From Ettlia oleoabundans (taxonomy: Eukaryota > Chlorophyta > Chlorophyceae > Chlamydomonadales): a DNA stretch of 64,000 bases. The notes under the pieces are model-generated. The model searched no databases, was not told where the DNA came from, and saw nothing but the letters and a program-made list of their open reading frames with translations. Of the stretch, positions 10,121 through 21,200 are shown in pieces; the first letter of the stretch is position 1; the number at the start of each line of letters is the position of its first letter. The position numbers were made by a program, and so were the translations under genes. The stretch is taken from contig JAAMXP010000672.1 of NCBI GenBank assembly GCA_019693395.1, positions 3,926-67,925 of the forward strand, read 5' to 3'.

Positions 10121-13100
10121 ATGGCCACATCTCAAGCCTCCAGCGCCGCCTGGAACGGCCGAACCCTGCGGGGCCCGCCTGCGCGCACGTGCAACAGCCG
10201 TTCCCAGCCGTTTAGAGGCCTCAAAGTAACGTGCCGTGCAGCAGGATCAGCTCCCCCGTTCACAGAAAGCGGCGCTGGTAGCAGCAGCGCCCGCAGCAGC
10301 AGCGGCGGCTTTGGCGGCGCCGCCAGCGCGCCGCCGCCGCTGGATGCTGCCGGGCTTAGCCGGCGGCTGCAGGAGCTGCAGGAGCTGCTGCAGGAGGCCG
10401 CGCAGATCGCTATTGCCACAGGACCGCGAGGCATCGCACGCAGCGCACAGGCCGCTTCTGCACTGCTATCTGTGGCGCGGGAGCAGGCGCTGCGGCTGCA
10501 GGCGGGGCAGCGCCCCGAGGGTCCGGCCATCGTGCTGCGCAAGCTGTTTGAGAAGCTGGGAGCCACCTACATTAAGTTGGGCCAATTCATTGCCAGCAGG
10601 TGCGAGTTTGACACAGAGATAGCCCACAAACAGCTGAGCGATGGCGGGTCGCAGTTCGCTGACAGGCATGCTTTTGCTCTGCTCTGGATGCTCCAGCGCA
10701 CATTAATCCACTCACTCCGAATCGCAACTCAATTTGATGCCTCTCCCCTTGCGACGCTATCTTTGCTGTAGTCCCACGCTGTTCCCCGAGGAATATGTGT
10801 TGGAGTTCCAAAAGTGCCTGGACCGCACTGAGGGGGTGCCCTTTGAGGTCATCAGGCACGTGCTGAGCACTCCTGCATGGTTGTGCAGCGCTGATCATGT
10901 TGCTCATGTGCCTGGACTCATTGGTAACTGTTTGACAGCTGCACAAGGTTATATCGCTTGTCTGTTTGGCTGCTGGGTGTGGACCAGGCTGTACAACTGC
11001 GTTGTGGGTGACACATTCAACCTGCTGATGCCTCACTTCACGTTCGAACCTAAATGTTTCTTGTTGAAGAGTACCTAGACGTTTGATATCTTCTTGTGTT
11101 GCTGTGTGCTGCAGGCGCACGATTGAGTCAGAGCTCGGCTTGAGCCTGGACGATGTGTTTGTCAGTGTGGATCCGCAACCCCTGGCCACAGCATCTATCG
11201 CACAGGTACGCACACATTCGGTTCTAAGCGCGGCCCGCTGCGCGGCGTTGTTGGGGCTGGCAGTTGCTCGGGAGCATGAGAGGCCCTGCACGATACACTC
11301 TCCTTGGCTCGCACAGTTCAACCTTGACTTAATGCTGCACGTGCGTGTGCCTACTAACCTGCCTTGATCCAGTGTGTAGTAACGGCAACCCAAAGTTCTT
11401 GATTCTGCACTGTGTACTGCAGGTGCATGCGGCTGTACTGCGGGGCAGCAACAAGGAAGTGGTCATCAAGGTGCTAAAGCCTGGGGTGGAGGATGTGCTG
11501 ACAACAGGTCGGGGTTTGGGATGCTGGCCAGAAATACGTGGTTGTGAGAAAAAACGGGATGAGATGGGTGGGGTGGATGGCAGTGGTTGATACTAAGATG
11601 CTGTTGTGTCTAGGCATGCGCACTTTGTCAGCTTGGGCAGGGTGGGGAAGATTGGCAGGGCACCCACCGCAGCTCCCTGCTAGCGTTCAGCACTCTCGCA
11701 CTGCTGTCCCTGCTCCGGGTTTTTACTTTGAAGGCCACCATTTTGCCCCTCGGCCTTCGCCCGCTGTTTCCCCCGCACCTTTTCACATGCCTATCTTCTC
11801 AAATGGTGCAGATCTGAACTTCCTCTACCTTTCCTCCAAGTTTCTGGAGTTCATCTCGCCAGATCTGGCTCGCACCTCCCTGTCAGGTCAGACAAGCAAC
11901 AGGCATGGGGAGCTGCCAGTCTGTGTAGTGCCCCAGGCATGGCAGGCCGCGTGCAGTTTGTGCTGCACAGCCAGCATACCTACCTTGCTTTCTATTAGGT
12001 TCTGCACTGTACAAACACCATCTGGAAAGGGTATACTAACCGAGCATTGCATTTGACCCACCCAAACTGTGCCGCAGCCGTCGTTGGCGACATCCGTGCC
12101 AGCATGCTGGAGGAGGTTGACTTCTGCAAGGAGGCCGCCCACCTGGCGCAGTTTGATGCCTACCTGGACAGGTCGGGGCTGCGGGGCGTCGCCACCTGCC
12201 CTGGCGTCTACCGCCAGTTCTCCACGCAACGGTGAGTGGAGCGGCGTGGGCCTCCTTGTCGGTGGAGGGCCAGCCGGGATATGGGGCTGCAGGGGCTGTT
12301 CTTCGAGGCAGGGAGACTCAGCTGCTTCAGCGAAGCGCAACACCGGGTGGAACTCTGTGTGGTAACCCGCGCCCCTCCTGTCCCTTATTGAGCGCAGGGT
12401 GATGGTCATGGACAGGCTGAGGGGTGTGGCCCTCACAGACCTGGATGCTGTGCGCAGCATCACAAGAGGTGAGGGATGGTCAGCAGACTGTGCTAACTGG
12501 TTGGCAGCTGGGTGACGAGGAGTTTGTGCCGGGTGCCTTCTTCTGTGGTGGGAGAAGCCCAGACAGATTGGTGTCCCTCCAATGCCTGCCTCCCCACCCT
12601 CTTGTATGCTTATCGGGCTGCTGAATTGGAGTTGCTCACCCACATTGTGCCGCAAGATGTATTGTGTGATGTTGCAGTTGAGCCGGAGCTGGTGCTCATC
12701 AACGCGCTCAACACGTGGTTTGGCAGCGTGGTGGGCTGCGAGACTTTCCACGCAGGTATGGCTACGGGGTAGCACTCCTGCTGCTCACACAGCTGAGATG
12801 GGCCGGTGCATGTCTCTTGATGCCGATTCCTGGCTTTTTGTGGTGCCCACAGCAGGCCATGCATGGGTTGCGTGGCCAAAATGTAAAGTTGGATCTGGGC
12901 CTGCCCAGCATTTCGGCATGCCCTGCCCAGCGAGATGCAGTGTGTCCCAAGCTGAGTGGCTGACGAATATAAACCGTCCCACAATTGTGGCTGCCGCAGA
13001 TGTGCATGCGGGCAACCTGCTGGTGCTGCCTGACGGCCGTGTGGCATTCATCGACTTTGGGATCGTGGGGCGCATCAGGTACGGGCTGGCTCATTTTGGA

Positions 13101-14464
13101 TCGTTGTCAGAGACCGTCAGTTCCTGTCATCAAGCAGGAGAATTTTCTACCTGCACATTGCTGTGATGAAGTCATGCCGACAGCTCGTTTTCGCTGGCAA
13201 CCCCAACAAAGCACAAGGGAAGATTTTCCCTGCCTGCACTACAGGAACCCGCAGTGCCTGACAGCTCACTGTGATTGCTTGCTTAGCTGTTAGGTTACCT
13301 AACACTCACTCAATTTCCACCATTTTTTCAGCCCCGTGACGTGGCGAGCGATTGAGGCGTTGCTGGTTGCGACGGGAAGCAACGACTACGACACCATGGC
13401 CAGGGCTCTGGTCACCATTGGCGCAACCTCAGGGGAGGTGGACATCAAGGTGGGCGCCCCTGCAGGGGCACTTGGGTACTGGCTGGGGATGAGAAAGGCA
13501 AGCAGGTGGCAGCTGGCAGGCAACGTAAGTTGGAAGGTGATGGCAGAGCGACATGTTCACGGGCCAAAGCCCCAAACCTACCTTTCACCCCCTTCCTTCA
13601 GCCTGGCTGACCCTGCTGGCAACACGGCTTGCGCTTGTTTCCACATCCTTCCTTCCTTCCTTTCTTCCTTTTCTGCCCACCCTTCAGGCTTTCGCTGCCG
13701 ACCTTGAGAAGCTGTTTGGCAGCCTGCAGCAGATTGACACCGAGCTGATTGTGGCGGCAGGCAGCGGCGGCGTGTCGGCCTCGGTGGCGGCGGATGATGC
13801 CGCAGTCAACAGATTCCTGCTTGACCTGGTCAGGTGGGCATGTTGACCGTTGGTGACATGCTACCCCTTTTCATTGGATGTTATTGTTTGTGATTGGGCG
13901 GGTGCGGCTTTGGGGCAGCCACTAGGGTTGACAACACTGTTGCTGTTTCTGCGGGCATCGCAGCTGCTGCTGTGACTGCACTGCCTGCTTCAGCAGGCCT
14001 AGGGTACTGATTTGCCGCAAGCAATAATGCCATGCATGTGCTCTGATCCTGTGCCCACAGGGTGGGAGAGAACAACGGCATCCGCTTCCCTCGCGAGTTT
14101 GCGCTGCTCATCAAGCAGGTGGGTGGCACGGGTACTCTAGCTGGTGGGTGGTGCAGCACAGCACAGCAACACATGCTTGGTATTGGAGCGATCCGCCGGG
14201 TGCTTGACTATGCAGGGATGCTCCAACCAGCTGGTATGCTCCAATGGTGGTGATTGTGTGTGCTATGCTGGCAAGGTATCACGCCTACACAACACCCATG
14301 CCTGCTGCTCAAGTCGGTTTGCCCATTCCTATTCTGCCGTGCCCTACATTCTGCAGCTGCTTTACTTTGATCGCTACAACCGCATCTTGGCGCCCCAGCT
14401 GCGCGTGTTTGACGACCAGCGCATCAACCTCAGGCAGCCGGGAATGGACTATGACCTCAACTGA
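10121..14464 (+). CDS. ABC1-family (UbiB/ADCK-like) atypical kinase, probably plastid
   Basis: Thirteen exons: 10121-10599, 10772-10855, 11115-11205, 11423-11507, 11812-11886, 12078-12231, 12398-12468, 12678-12755, 13000-13078, 13332-13449, 13688-13833, 14061-14118 and 14357-14464; 541 residues, all phases close. The first 90 residues are Ser/Ala/Arg-rich like a chloroplast transit peptide. ABC1 landmarks follow in order: KLGATYIKLGQFIAS (KxGQ motif), ATASIAQVHAAVLRG (Ala-rich nucleotide loop), VVIKVLKPGVEDV (invariant Lys), LEEVDFCKEA (ExD-type), DVHAGNLLVLPDG (catalytic loop) and IDFGIVG (DFG). The C-terminus (YFDRYNRILAP) resembles plant plastoglobule ABC1K proteins, which regulate prenylquinone metabolism. 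Intron 2 starts with GC. The exact ABC1K subgroup is not assigned. Confidence 0.93.
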
Positions 14465-15012
14465 TCTGCAAAGAAGCTGGCTGGCTGAAAGCTCAATTGG
14501 CAGCGAAGCGGAGCTGAGTGTGGCTTGAAAGTTGAGACCAGCTGCTGGCTTGGACAGCTAGAACAAAGCACGATTTCTGTTGACAGTCAGGGCGAGAAGA
14601 AGGAAAGCCAGCGCAAGGATTTGCCCAGCTGGCAACAGGCTGTTGTGTCGACAGTACTAGGCTTCAACTCTGCAGCTTCCCACGAGCACAGCATTGTGTG
14701 TTATGAGGCTAAGCATTTGAGTTCTATTTATCAATCAATCAAATGAATGGAGCATCTCTCAACGTGTATTCTCCTAGTGCTGTCGAAGCTGTATGGGCAC
14801 CCTCAGTTATTCTCTATGCAGTATTGTCGCTCTTCAATCACTTTGCTCCATTTTGTTATGATCTATCAATCCCGCAAGCGCACTATTTGTTACACGCCAG
14901 CCAGCACACAGCTGCGGAGGTGCAAAGCAAGCAGAAGAGGTGCCTGGTTCAGCAGCTGACAGCCTCTTCCAAGACAGCAACTGCTGCTGGTGCTGTTGGC
15001 TGGCCCGCTGCA
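14465..15012. other. convergent intergenic region (ABC1K / COV1-like)
   Basis: The two 3' ends face each other. A minus-strand TGTAA at 14894-14890 fits the COV1-like transcript. I see nothing coding. Confidence 0.5.
14890..14894 (-). terminator. polyadenylation signal TGTAA (COV1-like)
   Basis: TGTAA on the minus strand about 120 nt past the COV1-like stop codon. Confidence 0.4.
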
Positions 15013-16407
15013 TCATCGCTTTAGCGAGGGCGGCATCGCTACTATCTTGTTGGGCACAGCCATGCCCACGCTCACAACTATCTCCAAACCTTCCCGCACT
15101 GCAGATTGCATAACAACAGTTGGGAGGCAGCAAGCTGGTCGTCAGGCTGCCAGGAACAACAACCGCCTGCCGCAGCCTAACATGCAGGCATGCGCGCAAA
15201 GATTGCCAAGCGCTCGTTATGCCTCCGAGCCTTGCAGCAAATGCACATCGGCATATACCATCCACACTGGTGTCTGCCCCGCACACATTCCGTGCAGATA
15301 TTTGGCAACCTTCACAAGCAAGCACCCAGAACCCTGACAAGCCCCCTTGCCCCCCCCCCCCAACCCACACACCCAACCACCCAACCACCCACCCATCCAC
15401 ACACACACCCGACAGGTTGTTGCGAATGATGTCTCTGTCAGGTAAGAGAAACACGTCGCCCACGTAAACATGGTTGGTAGGAACGTAGCAGCAGTACAAT
15501 GTCTCCTCGCCATCAAGTGTCTGCAGTACAACACAGGAGCAGCAGCAGAAGCAACCAGGGTTGCTTACGGGCACCTGGGTTCAAATCAAACCAACGCCAT
15601 GCAAAGCAGTGAGCTTCTTTGCAGCAAAAACAACCCTAGGCCCAAGCAAAGCTGGCACTGCATTCCTCTTGCCAACATGCCCTAGTTGTGCGCTGGTCCA
15701 CTCACCACCAGTGACCACCTGGCACTTGGTGGGTCAAGTGGGCCAGTGGGCCAACCAATCGCACTCTCCATGGTGGGTCTGTCCCCACCCTAGCATGACA
15801 CGCACCTGCAGCACCGTCTGCCCCGTGATGAAAGCAAAGGCAAACTCGCCATCCCGCCTTGGGTGCCTTATGATCACGCACTCTCGGAAGCTATTGGCAT
15901 GCTCATTGTCGGGGGACACTGCAGCGCTGACCTGCACCAGGGGTTGATTAATGAGGGCATGGGCAGGGTGAACTCAGGCAGTTCACTGGAAAGCAGGAAT
16001 TCAGCAATTACCAGCAGGAGGGTGATACAAGCGAGACTCGACAGCCAGATGGGTAGGGTGCAATACGCGGTGGGTGTGCAACCAAGCTGACAACAAATGG
16101 TCATGGATGGCAGGGAGGCCATCCAACAGCGTCCTGCTGCAACCAGCCAGCCGCTTCACCTAACCGCTGGGGCAGCAGAACAGCCACTACCAGCCCAGCA
16201 ACCATTTGTACCACCTGCCTCATGTCAACCGGGCAGGCTGGCAGCCACGTTGCACCACCTGCCACCACTGTTCACCACTTGGCCCTCATCTGCCACGCAC
16301 CTGCTTGGCTGCGGAGTAGATGTGTTTGACCAGGGGGACACGCTTGATGATGTACTCTCCCATGCCCATCGTCATGCTGCCCAGCCAAGTGGAGGTGAAG
16401 ACTGCGG

Positions 16408-16439
<32 letters not shown>

Positions 16440-17326
16440 CATACAACAGCGGCAGGTGGTTAGGCCGCCAACATGCATCATTGCAACATTGTGAAACCAC
16501 CAACACTGTCTCTTTCCATACGCAATTGTAGGGCATGGAGTCGGCCTGCTCAATGCCAGCCGTACACCCATCCCAACATATGGAGTAAAGATAGAGACGG
16601 TACCCACAGCAGCCGGCCAAATTTCCAGCTAAACTCACCTCCCACAGCAAATACGAAGAGCATAGTGGTGAGGAATCCCAAGCCAAAGACATGAAATCCA
16701 AAGAGGAAGTCGTAAATCGGTGAGAAGAATCCATCAAAAAATTCCATGAACCACCACATGATGTACACTGTCAGTACAATGGGCAGCAGCACGGCGCTGC
16801 GGAGAGCCAAACAGAGCAGGGGAAGCAGGGCACTGGCACTGTGTTAGTAGAGGTGCAACATTCACCTCAGAAAGCCCCATCACGGAGTTATAGCAGCATG
16901 TAACAAGAAGCAAGGACAGCGGCTGGACGGACTGTCGGCCCTATGCTAAGCATTACGCAAAGCTTGCAGTAAAAAGCTGAAGCTGGCAGCTCACCAGCCG
17001 CTCATGAAACGCCGTGAGACATAGCTGCTAAATATGGATTGAGCTGCCTGCACGGGAGCAAACATGTGCCCGTGAATTCTGCGGGTTCAGCAGCAACAGT
17101 GACCCCCATCGTCAGGCAGCGGCAACGGGCCCCGCTGGGCAGCTGGCAAAACCCCGACCTCTGTTGTGGTGTTGGCCCGGCGCATCGCCATTGCTGCCCG
17201 CGTTCGGGGTGTCAACTGTTGGGAGGAACTGGGAGACAGTAGGTCGTCCTCCTCTCGCTCTTGTATTTCAAGGTCCTGCTCGCGCACGCCGCTGGAGTTC
17301 CTGGATACGTTTATATTGCCTACCAT
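15013..17326 (-). CDS. COV1-like DUF502 integral membrane protein
   Basis: Seven minus-strand exons: 17326-17159, 17047-16995, 16796-16639, 16401-16301, 15931-15806, 15520-15409 and 15098-15013 (TGA); 267 residues, phases close. After an acidic, Ser-rich N-terminus come FSSYVSRRFMSG, a first membrane helix (AVLLPIVLTVYIMWWFMEFF), DGFFSPIYDFLFGFHVFGLG, a second helix (FLTTMLFVFAVGVF), then the soluble DUF502 part: EYIIKRVPLVKHIYSAAKQ, VSAAVSPDNEHANSF, CVIIRHPRRDGEFAFAFITG, CCYVPTNHVYVGDVFLLPDR, DIIRNNLSVREGLEIVVSVG. This matches plant COV1/LCV proteins, which have a Golgi/trafficking role in Arabidopsis; the role here is inferred. A (CAGG)n run lies in intron 3, directly upstream of the exon starting at 16401. 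Confidence 0.92.
16407..16441. repeat. (CAGG)n microsatellite
   Basis: About nine copies of a 4-bp unit in an intron of the COV1-like gene, directly next to a splice acceptor. Confidence 0.9.
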
Positions 17327-17703
17327 GCCTGATCGACAGGTACTGCAGTGAGGCTCGCGAAAAAAGAGCAGGGGCTCGAGGCTCCGAATATAGCAAACGC
17401 CTGCCCTTGAGGCCACGTCGCAAACCAAGCTGGTTTTTTCATTAACCGGCACCACCTGCTTACCTGTTGCAACATCCAGCAAACCATGGCCAGCGCAAGC
17501 CAGCTCAGCGTAATTGCTGTGAGTTGTGGGAGAGGTTATTCAGGGCGCAGAGGTCTATGCTTTAGCCGTCTCTACGGTTTCGTAACTTATGGATTCCTCG
17601 CACAGCGTGTCGGAACAAAGGGCACCCAGCGGGCACCTGGTCCCCACAGCACTTACATAGAACGCATTTCCTGGCTCAGTTTAAGACACTGCGTTTGGAA
17701 ACT
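17327..17703. promoter_or_regulatory. divergent promoter, COV1-like / LCAT
   Basis: A 377-bp spacer separates the two oppositely oriented ATG codons. No recognisable element beyond its position. Confidence 0.5.
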
Positions 17704-20700
17704 ATGGCGGACTCATGGCCGTCTCCTAGTGGAGGCGCCGGCAGCGACCCGCCTCCACCACCGCCCGCCAATCCGCTAGTGCTGGTTCCGGGGGTCTGTG
17801 GAACGCAGCTTGCAGTGCGCCGAGAAGGCGAATTAGGTGACGGAACACGTTGCTGGGTCAATGTTCGCGAGGGAGCAGATGCTGCCTATCAAAAGGTGTG
17901 CTTCCTGGTTGGCCGCCTGTCGCTGCTGCAGGTGGTGGGCAGATTGGCTGCTTCGCTATATGGTGTGCTGCGTGCATTGCTGGCTGCGCCTATTTAGCCT
18001 ACGTGCTTCTCTGTCCTGACAAACAAGGAGACTCTACCTGCGGGCATTGCAGCTATGGGGCAAGTTCAACAAGGAGAGCGGTCGGTTACAGCTGCTAATA
18101 CCAGGGTATGAGGTCTGCGTGCCACGTGGTGATGATGACAGTGGCTTGTTCGCAATTTCAGGCACGTGGGCGCCCCTGGCGTGATTAGTTTCGAGGGATG
18201 GAGGCAGTCACGGCTGGGCCTCATGTGTAACCAGGCTGTGAGCCCTCGGCATTGCAACTTTATGCTGCTTGGCAATGCGAAGTCGATGTCCATAGTTTTG
18301 GGTGTCGTTTTTGCAGTGCTCGACCCGGATGTTGGCTTTGCTGTGAAAGCAGTGCACTACTATGAGCCGCTCATCTCCTTCCTGCAGGTGGGCGGTGTGG
18401 CGGGGTGGGTGGGTGGATGGTGGGTGGGTGGCCAGGTGGGCAGGTGGAATGGTGGTGGGTGGTCATGCATAGCGGGGCTTGTCATCTTGTCGTGGTCCAA
18501 CAATACCAGGCTTTCAAATGGCCATTCCCTTGCGCCAACTGACAATGCAACAAATTTGGCATCATCACACCTGGCAAGCTGCTGGTGCTCCTGTTATGGT
18601 TGTCAATTCGCGCAGACCCAAGGATTCACTCCAGGCACCAACCTGTTTGGTGCTGGGTACGACTATCGGCAGTCCTCACGCATCAACGCGCGTGCCCTGC
18701 TGGATAGGCTGCGGGAGGTGTCTCAGAGATGTGGCGGGCGGCGGGTGGACCTTTTCACCCACAGTATGGGAGGCCTGGTGGCGCGGTCCCTGCTTGCAGA
18801 CTTCCCAGCAGAGTTTGAGGCACTGGTGAGCCGTTAGGCCCCTGGCTGACTGGGGTACGGAGCAATCAGTGGAGCGGCTGGCACCTTCAATGTGCTCGTC
18901 GAGGTTCAGGGTGCAGAGGGGTTCATGAGGGGATAGGTGGTTCACATCCAGAGCTGTGCAAACATCTTTAAGCAACACAAGCAGACTAGGTGTTGTCGCT
19001 GACCTGGTCAACCTCAAGCGGCACCCTAAATGCTGCTTGCTCATACGCTGCCTGCTCACCGCAGGTGAGCAAGTGGGTAGCAGTTGGTTGTCCCTTTGGC
19101 GGTGCACCTGGCTATGCTGTGGATGGATTGATCACTGGCGTGCAGTTTGGTGGTTCGCTCGGGGATTTCTTCTTTGTGCAGCGAGGAACTTTCCGCCAGG
19201 TAAATCGCTCTGTGATAAATGTGGCGTACATGGTCTCGGGATAGAGATTGCTGGGCTGGGGCTGAATGTGCTGTGCATGACACCAAAAACAAGTCGTCAG
19301 GGCGGCCATGGCCCCTCCGCTTGCGTCACTGCATTGCTTTCTTCTATAAGTGCAGGCAGCCATACAGTCGCCAGCTGTGTATGAGCTGCTGCCGCCGCTG
19401 GACTTTCCTTTCTCCCAGCCGCCACCCCTGGTCACTCTGTGGCTGAAAACACCCATTCAAGAGCAGCTGCCAGCAGCCGGACTGGCGGGAGAGGAGCAGG
19501 CACCCCCGCTGCGTGCCTTCCACACTACCTATAATCTTCACAGCCAGCAGCCGCAGACAGCATCAGCTGCAGCTCCCTACGGGCTAGGCAGCAGCCATCC
19601 TGCAGCGCCACAGCTGCCCCGTATCAGCTTAGCTGCACCAGGCAGCACTTCATGTGATGCTAGCAAAAGCGGTGGCAATGGCAGCTTGGATGCCAACGCG
19701 TTCAAGGCGCAGCAGTACATCTTCCACCACGATGCCTTACCTGGCCTCCTCACTCGCCTGCTGAAGGACAACACAGGTATCTTGGTGCCCTTGAGGGTCG
19801 ACACAGCTGCTTCCCCCCCCCACTGCTGTGCCGGCTTGCCATCAAGACATAATTACTGGACGTTACCGAAAGCTAACCCTCCTGCCATGTGTGTTGTTTC
19901 ATTACATGTATTGCAGTCAGCGTGAAGGGCGCCAGCATTCCACTGCCATTTGACTCGGAACTCTGGGCCTTAGGGCAGGCCACACATGAATCTTGGAAGG
20001 CTGCAAAGCTCCCCCGCAGCTGCTCATTTTACAACATACATGGCACGGGACTGAGCACGCCTTATGATGTGCAGTATGGGGCCTGGTGGTATGCCGTGCA
20101 GGTGAGACTGGTTGCACCTGCGGTTGTGCAGCACCGTACCTCCATCCTAGCATTAGTGTTGAATTTTTCTGTGCATGCATGGTTTATGCGCCCCATCTGC
20201 CGTACAGGACTTGGACGCTGTGCCTCATGCCAGCGCCACATTCACGTATGTGGATGGCGATGCGACCGTGCCAACAGAGTCGGCAATATCACATGGGCTG
20301 CAAGACACCGCCACACTTTCTATCAAGGGAGCGCACAGGGACCTGGTGACCATGCAGGTGCGCTGGAACATGCATCCCTGACAGATCCTAGCTCAGTTGC
20401 TGGTTTGATAGGGTGGCTGGTATTGTTTGTTCAACCTGCCAGTTGATATGCGATGGGAGGCAGCTGTTTGGAGGCAACAAAGCCGGCGTCATACCACGGC
20501 TCAATGCTGGTTTGCAGGAAGTCTGGGATCAACTGCTGTCATGGCTGCGAGAACCCGCAGCCGCGGTGCACAACGGCGCCTTTGGCAGCGGCAAGGAAAG
20601 CCGAATCCGTCCCCACCAGCAGCAGGCACAGGTGCCACAGCAGCAGCAGGACACCTGGATAGAGCCGTCAGCCTGCCAGCAGCAGCCCCTCCCCTCCCCG

Positions 20701-20793
20701 GCCTCCAGCACCTTCCAACCAAAGCACCAAGCCACTCCCATGATAGATGACGAATTTTGGAATCCATTAGTGTGGAGAGCCATGCTCAGCTGA
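17704..20793 (+). CDS. LCAT-family phospholipase / acyltransferase (LCAT3-like)
   Basis: Ten exons: 17704-17895, 18053-18105, 18162-18226, 18317-18387, 18616-18825, 19065-19199, 19356-19776, 19917-20101, 20208-20357 and 20518-20793; 585 residues, phases close. The fold follows Arabidopsis LCAT3, a phospholipase A1: NPLVLVPGVCGTQL (oxyanion region), CWVNVREGADAAYQKLWGKF, NLFGAGYDYRQSSR, FTHSMGGLVAR with Ser about 177, WVAVGCPFGGAPGYAVDG, NIHGTGLSTPYDVQYG, TFTYVDGDATVP (Asp about 462) and IKGAHRDLV (His about 487). The Ser-Asp-His triad is complete. Compared with LCAT3 there is an extra Ala/Ser/Gln-rich insertion around residues 270-340 and a Gln/Pro-rich C-terminus. Expected activity is phospholipid deacylation or acyl transfer. 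No membrane helix or signal peptide is evident. Exon 3 is short and placed by phase. Confidence 0.92.
18387..18463 (+). repeat. G-rich GGTGGGTGG tract in LCAT intron
   Basis: Intronic run of repeated GGGTGGGTGG units on the + strand, with many G-triplets, so quadruplex-capable in DNA or nascent RNA. Confidence 0.7.
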
Positions 20794-21200
20794 CACAACT
20801 GGCACGTCAATGCGACTCCTCGCTGTCGTTGCTTGACATCATCGTACAAACGCTGCTTTGTGTTTCATTGCATACGGTTGTGTAATACAACTTGGATGTG
20901 GAAGCTGCATCACTGAGTGACATGCGGAAGGCACACATTGGGCCAGGCCTTCGACCCTGCATAACTGCAGATAGGTGCGGAAGCGAAGCCGCTGCGCAGG
21001 CGCCGTGCTATGAATGCTGCGATCTACACCCGGGTTTTCTGTCATTCTGCTGCCTTGTAAGTGTCGCAGCGCTCTACTGCAGCGATATCTACACAATGGC
21101 TCTCACCGCAACCCCCTAGTACACCTGAGGGCTCCCTGGTTTCAACTTGCCAATCAACTGATCGGCGGCTCGTAGTCCTGCGCGGCAGCCTGCCTGCACC
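20794..21200. other. intergenic: LCAT 3' region to oxygenase relic
   Basis: Contains the LCAT poly(A) signal and the sequence upstream of the relic's ATG. Nothing else seen. Confidence 0.5.
20881..20885 (+). terminator. polyadenylation signal TGTAA (LCAT)
   Basis: TGTAA 88 nt downstream of the LCAT stop codon. Confidence 0.5.

Noticed and set aside
14834..15574. 246-aa minus-strand open frame
   Set aside because: Runs through an intron of the COV1-like gene; the last exon is read in a different frame, where it gives the family C-terminus.
16381..16441. Possible CRISPR-like or satellite array
   Set aside because: Simple 4-bp microsatellite with no spacers; the genome is eukaryotic.
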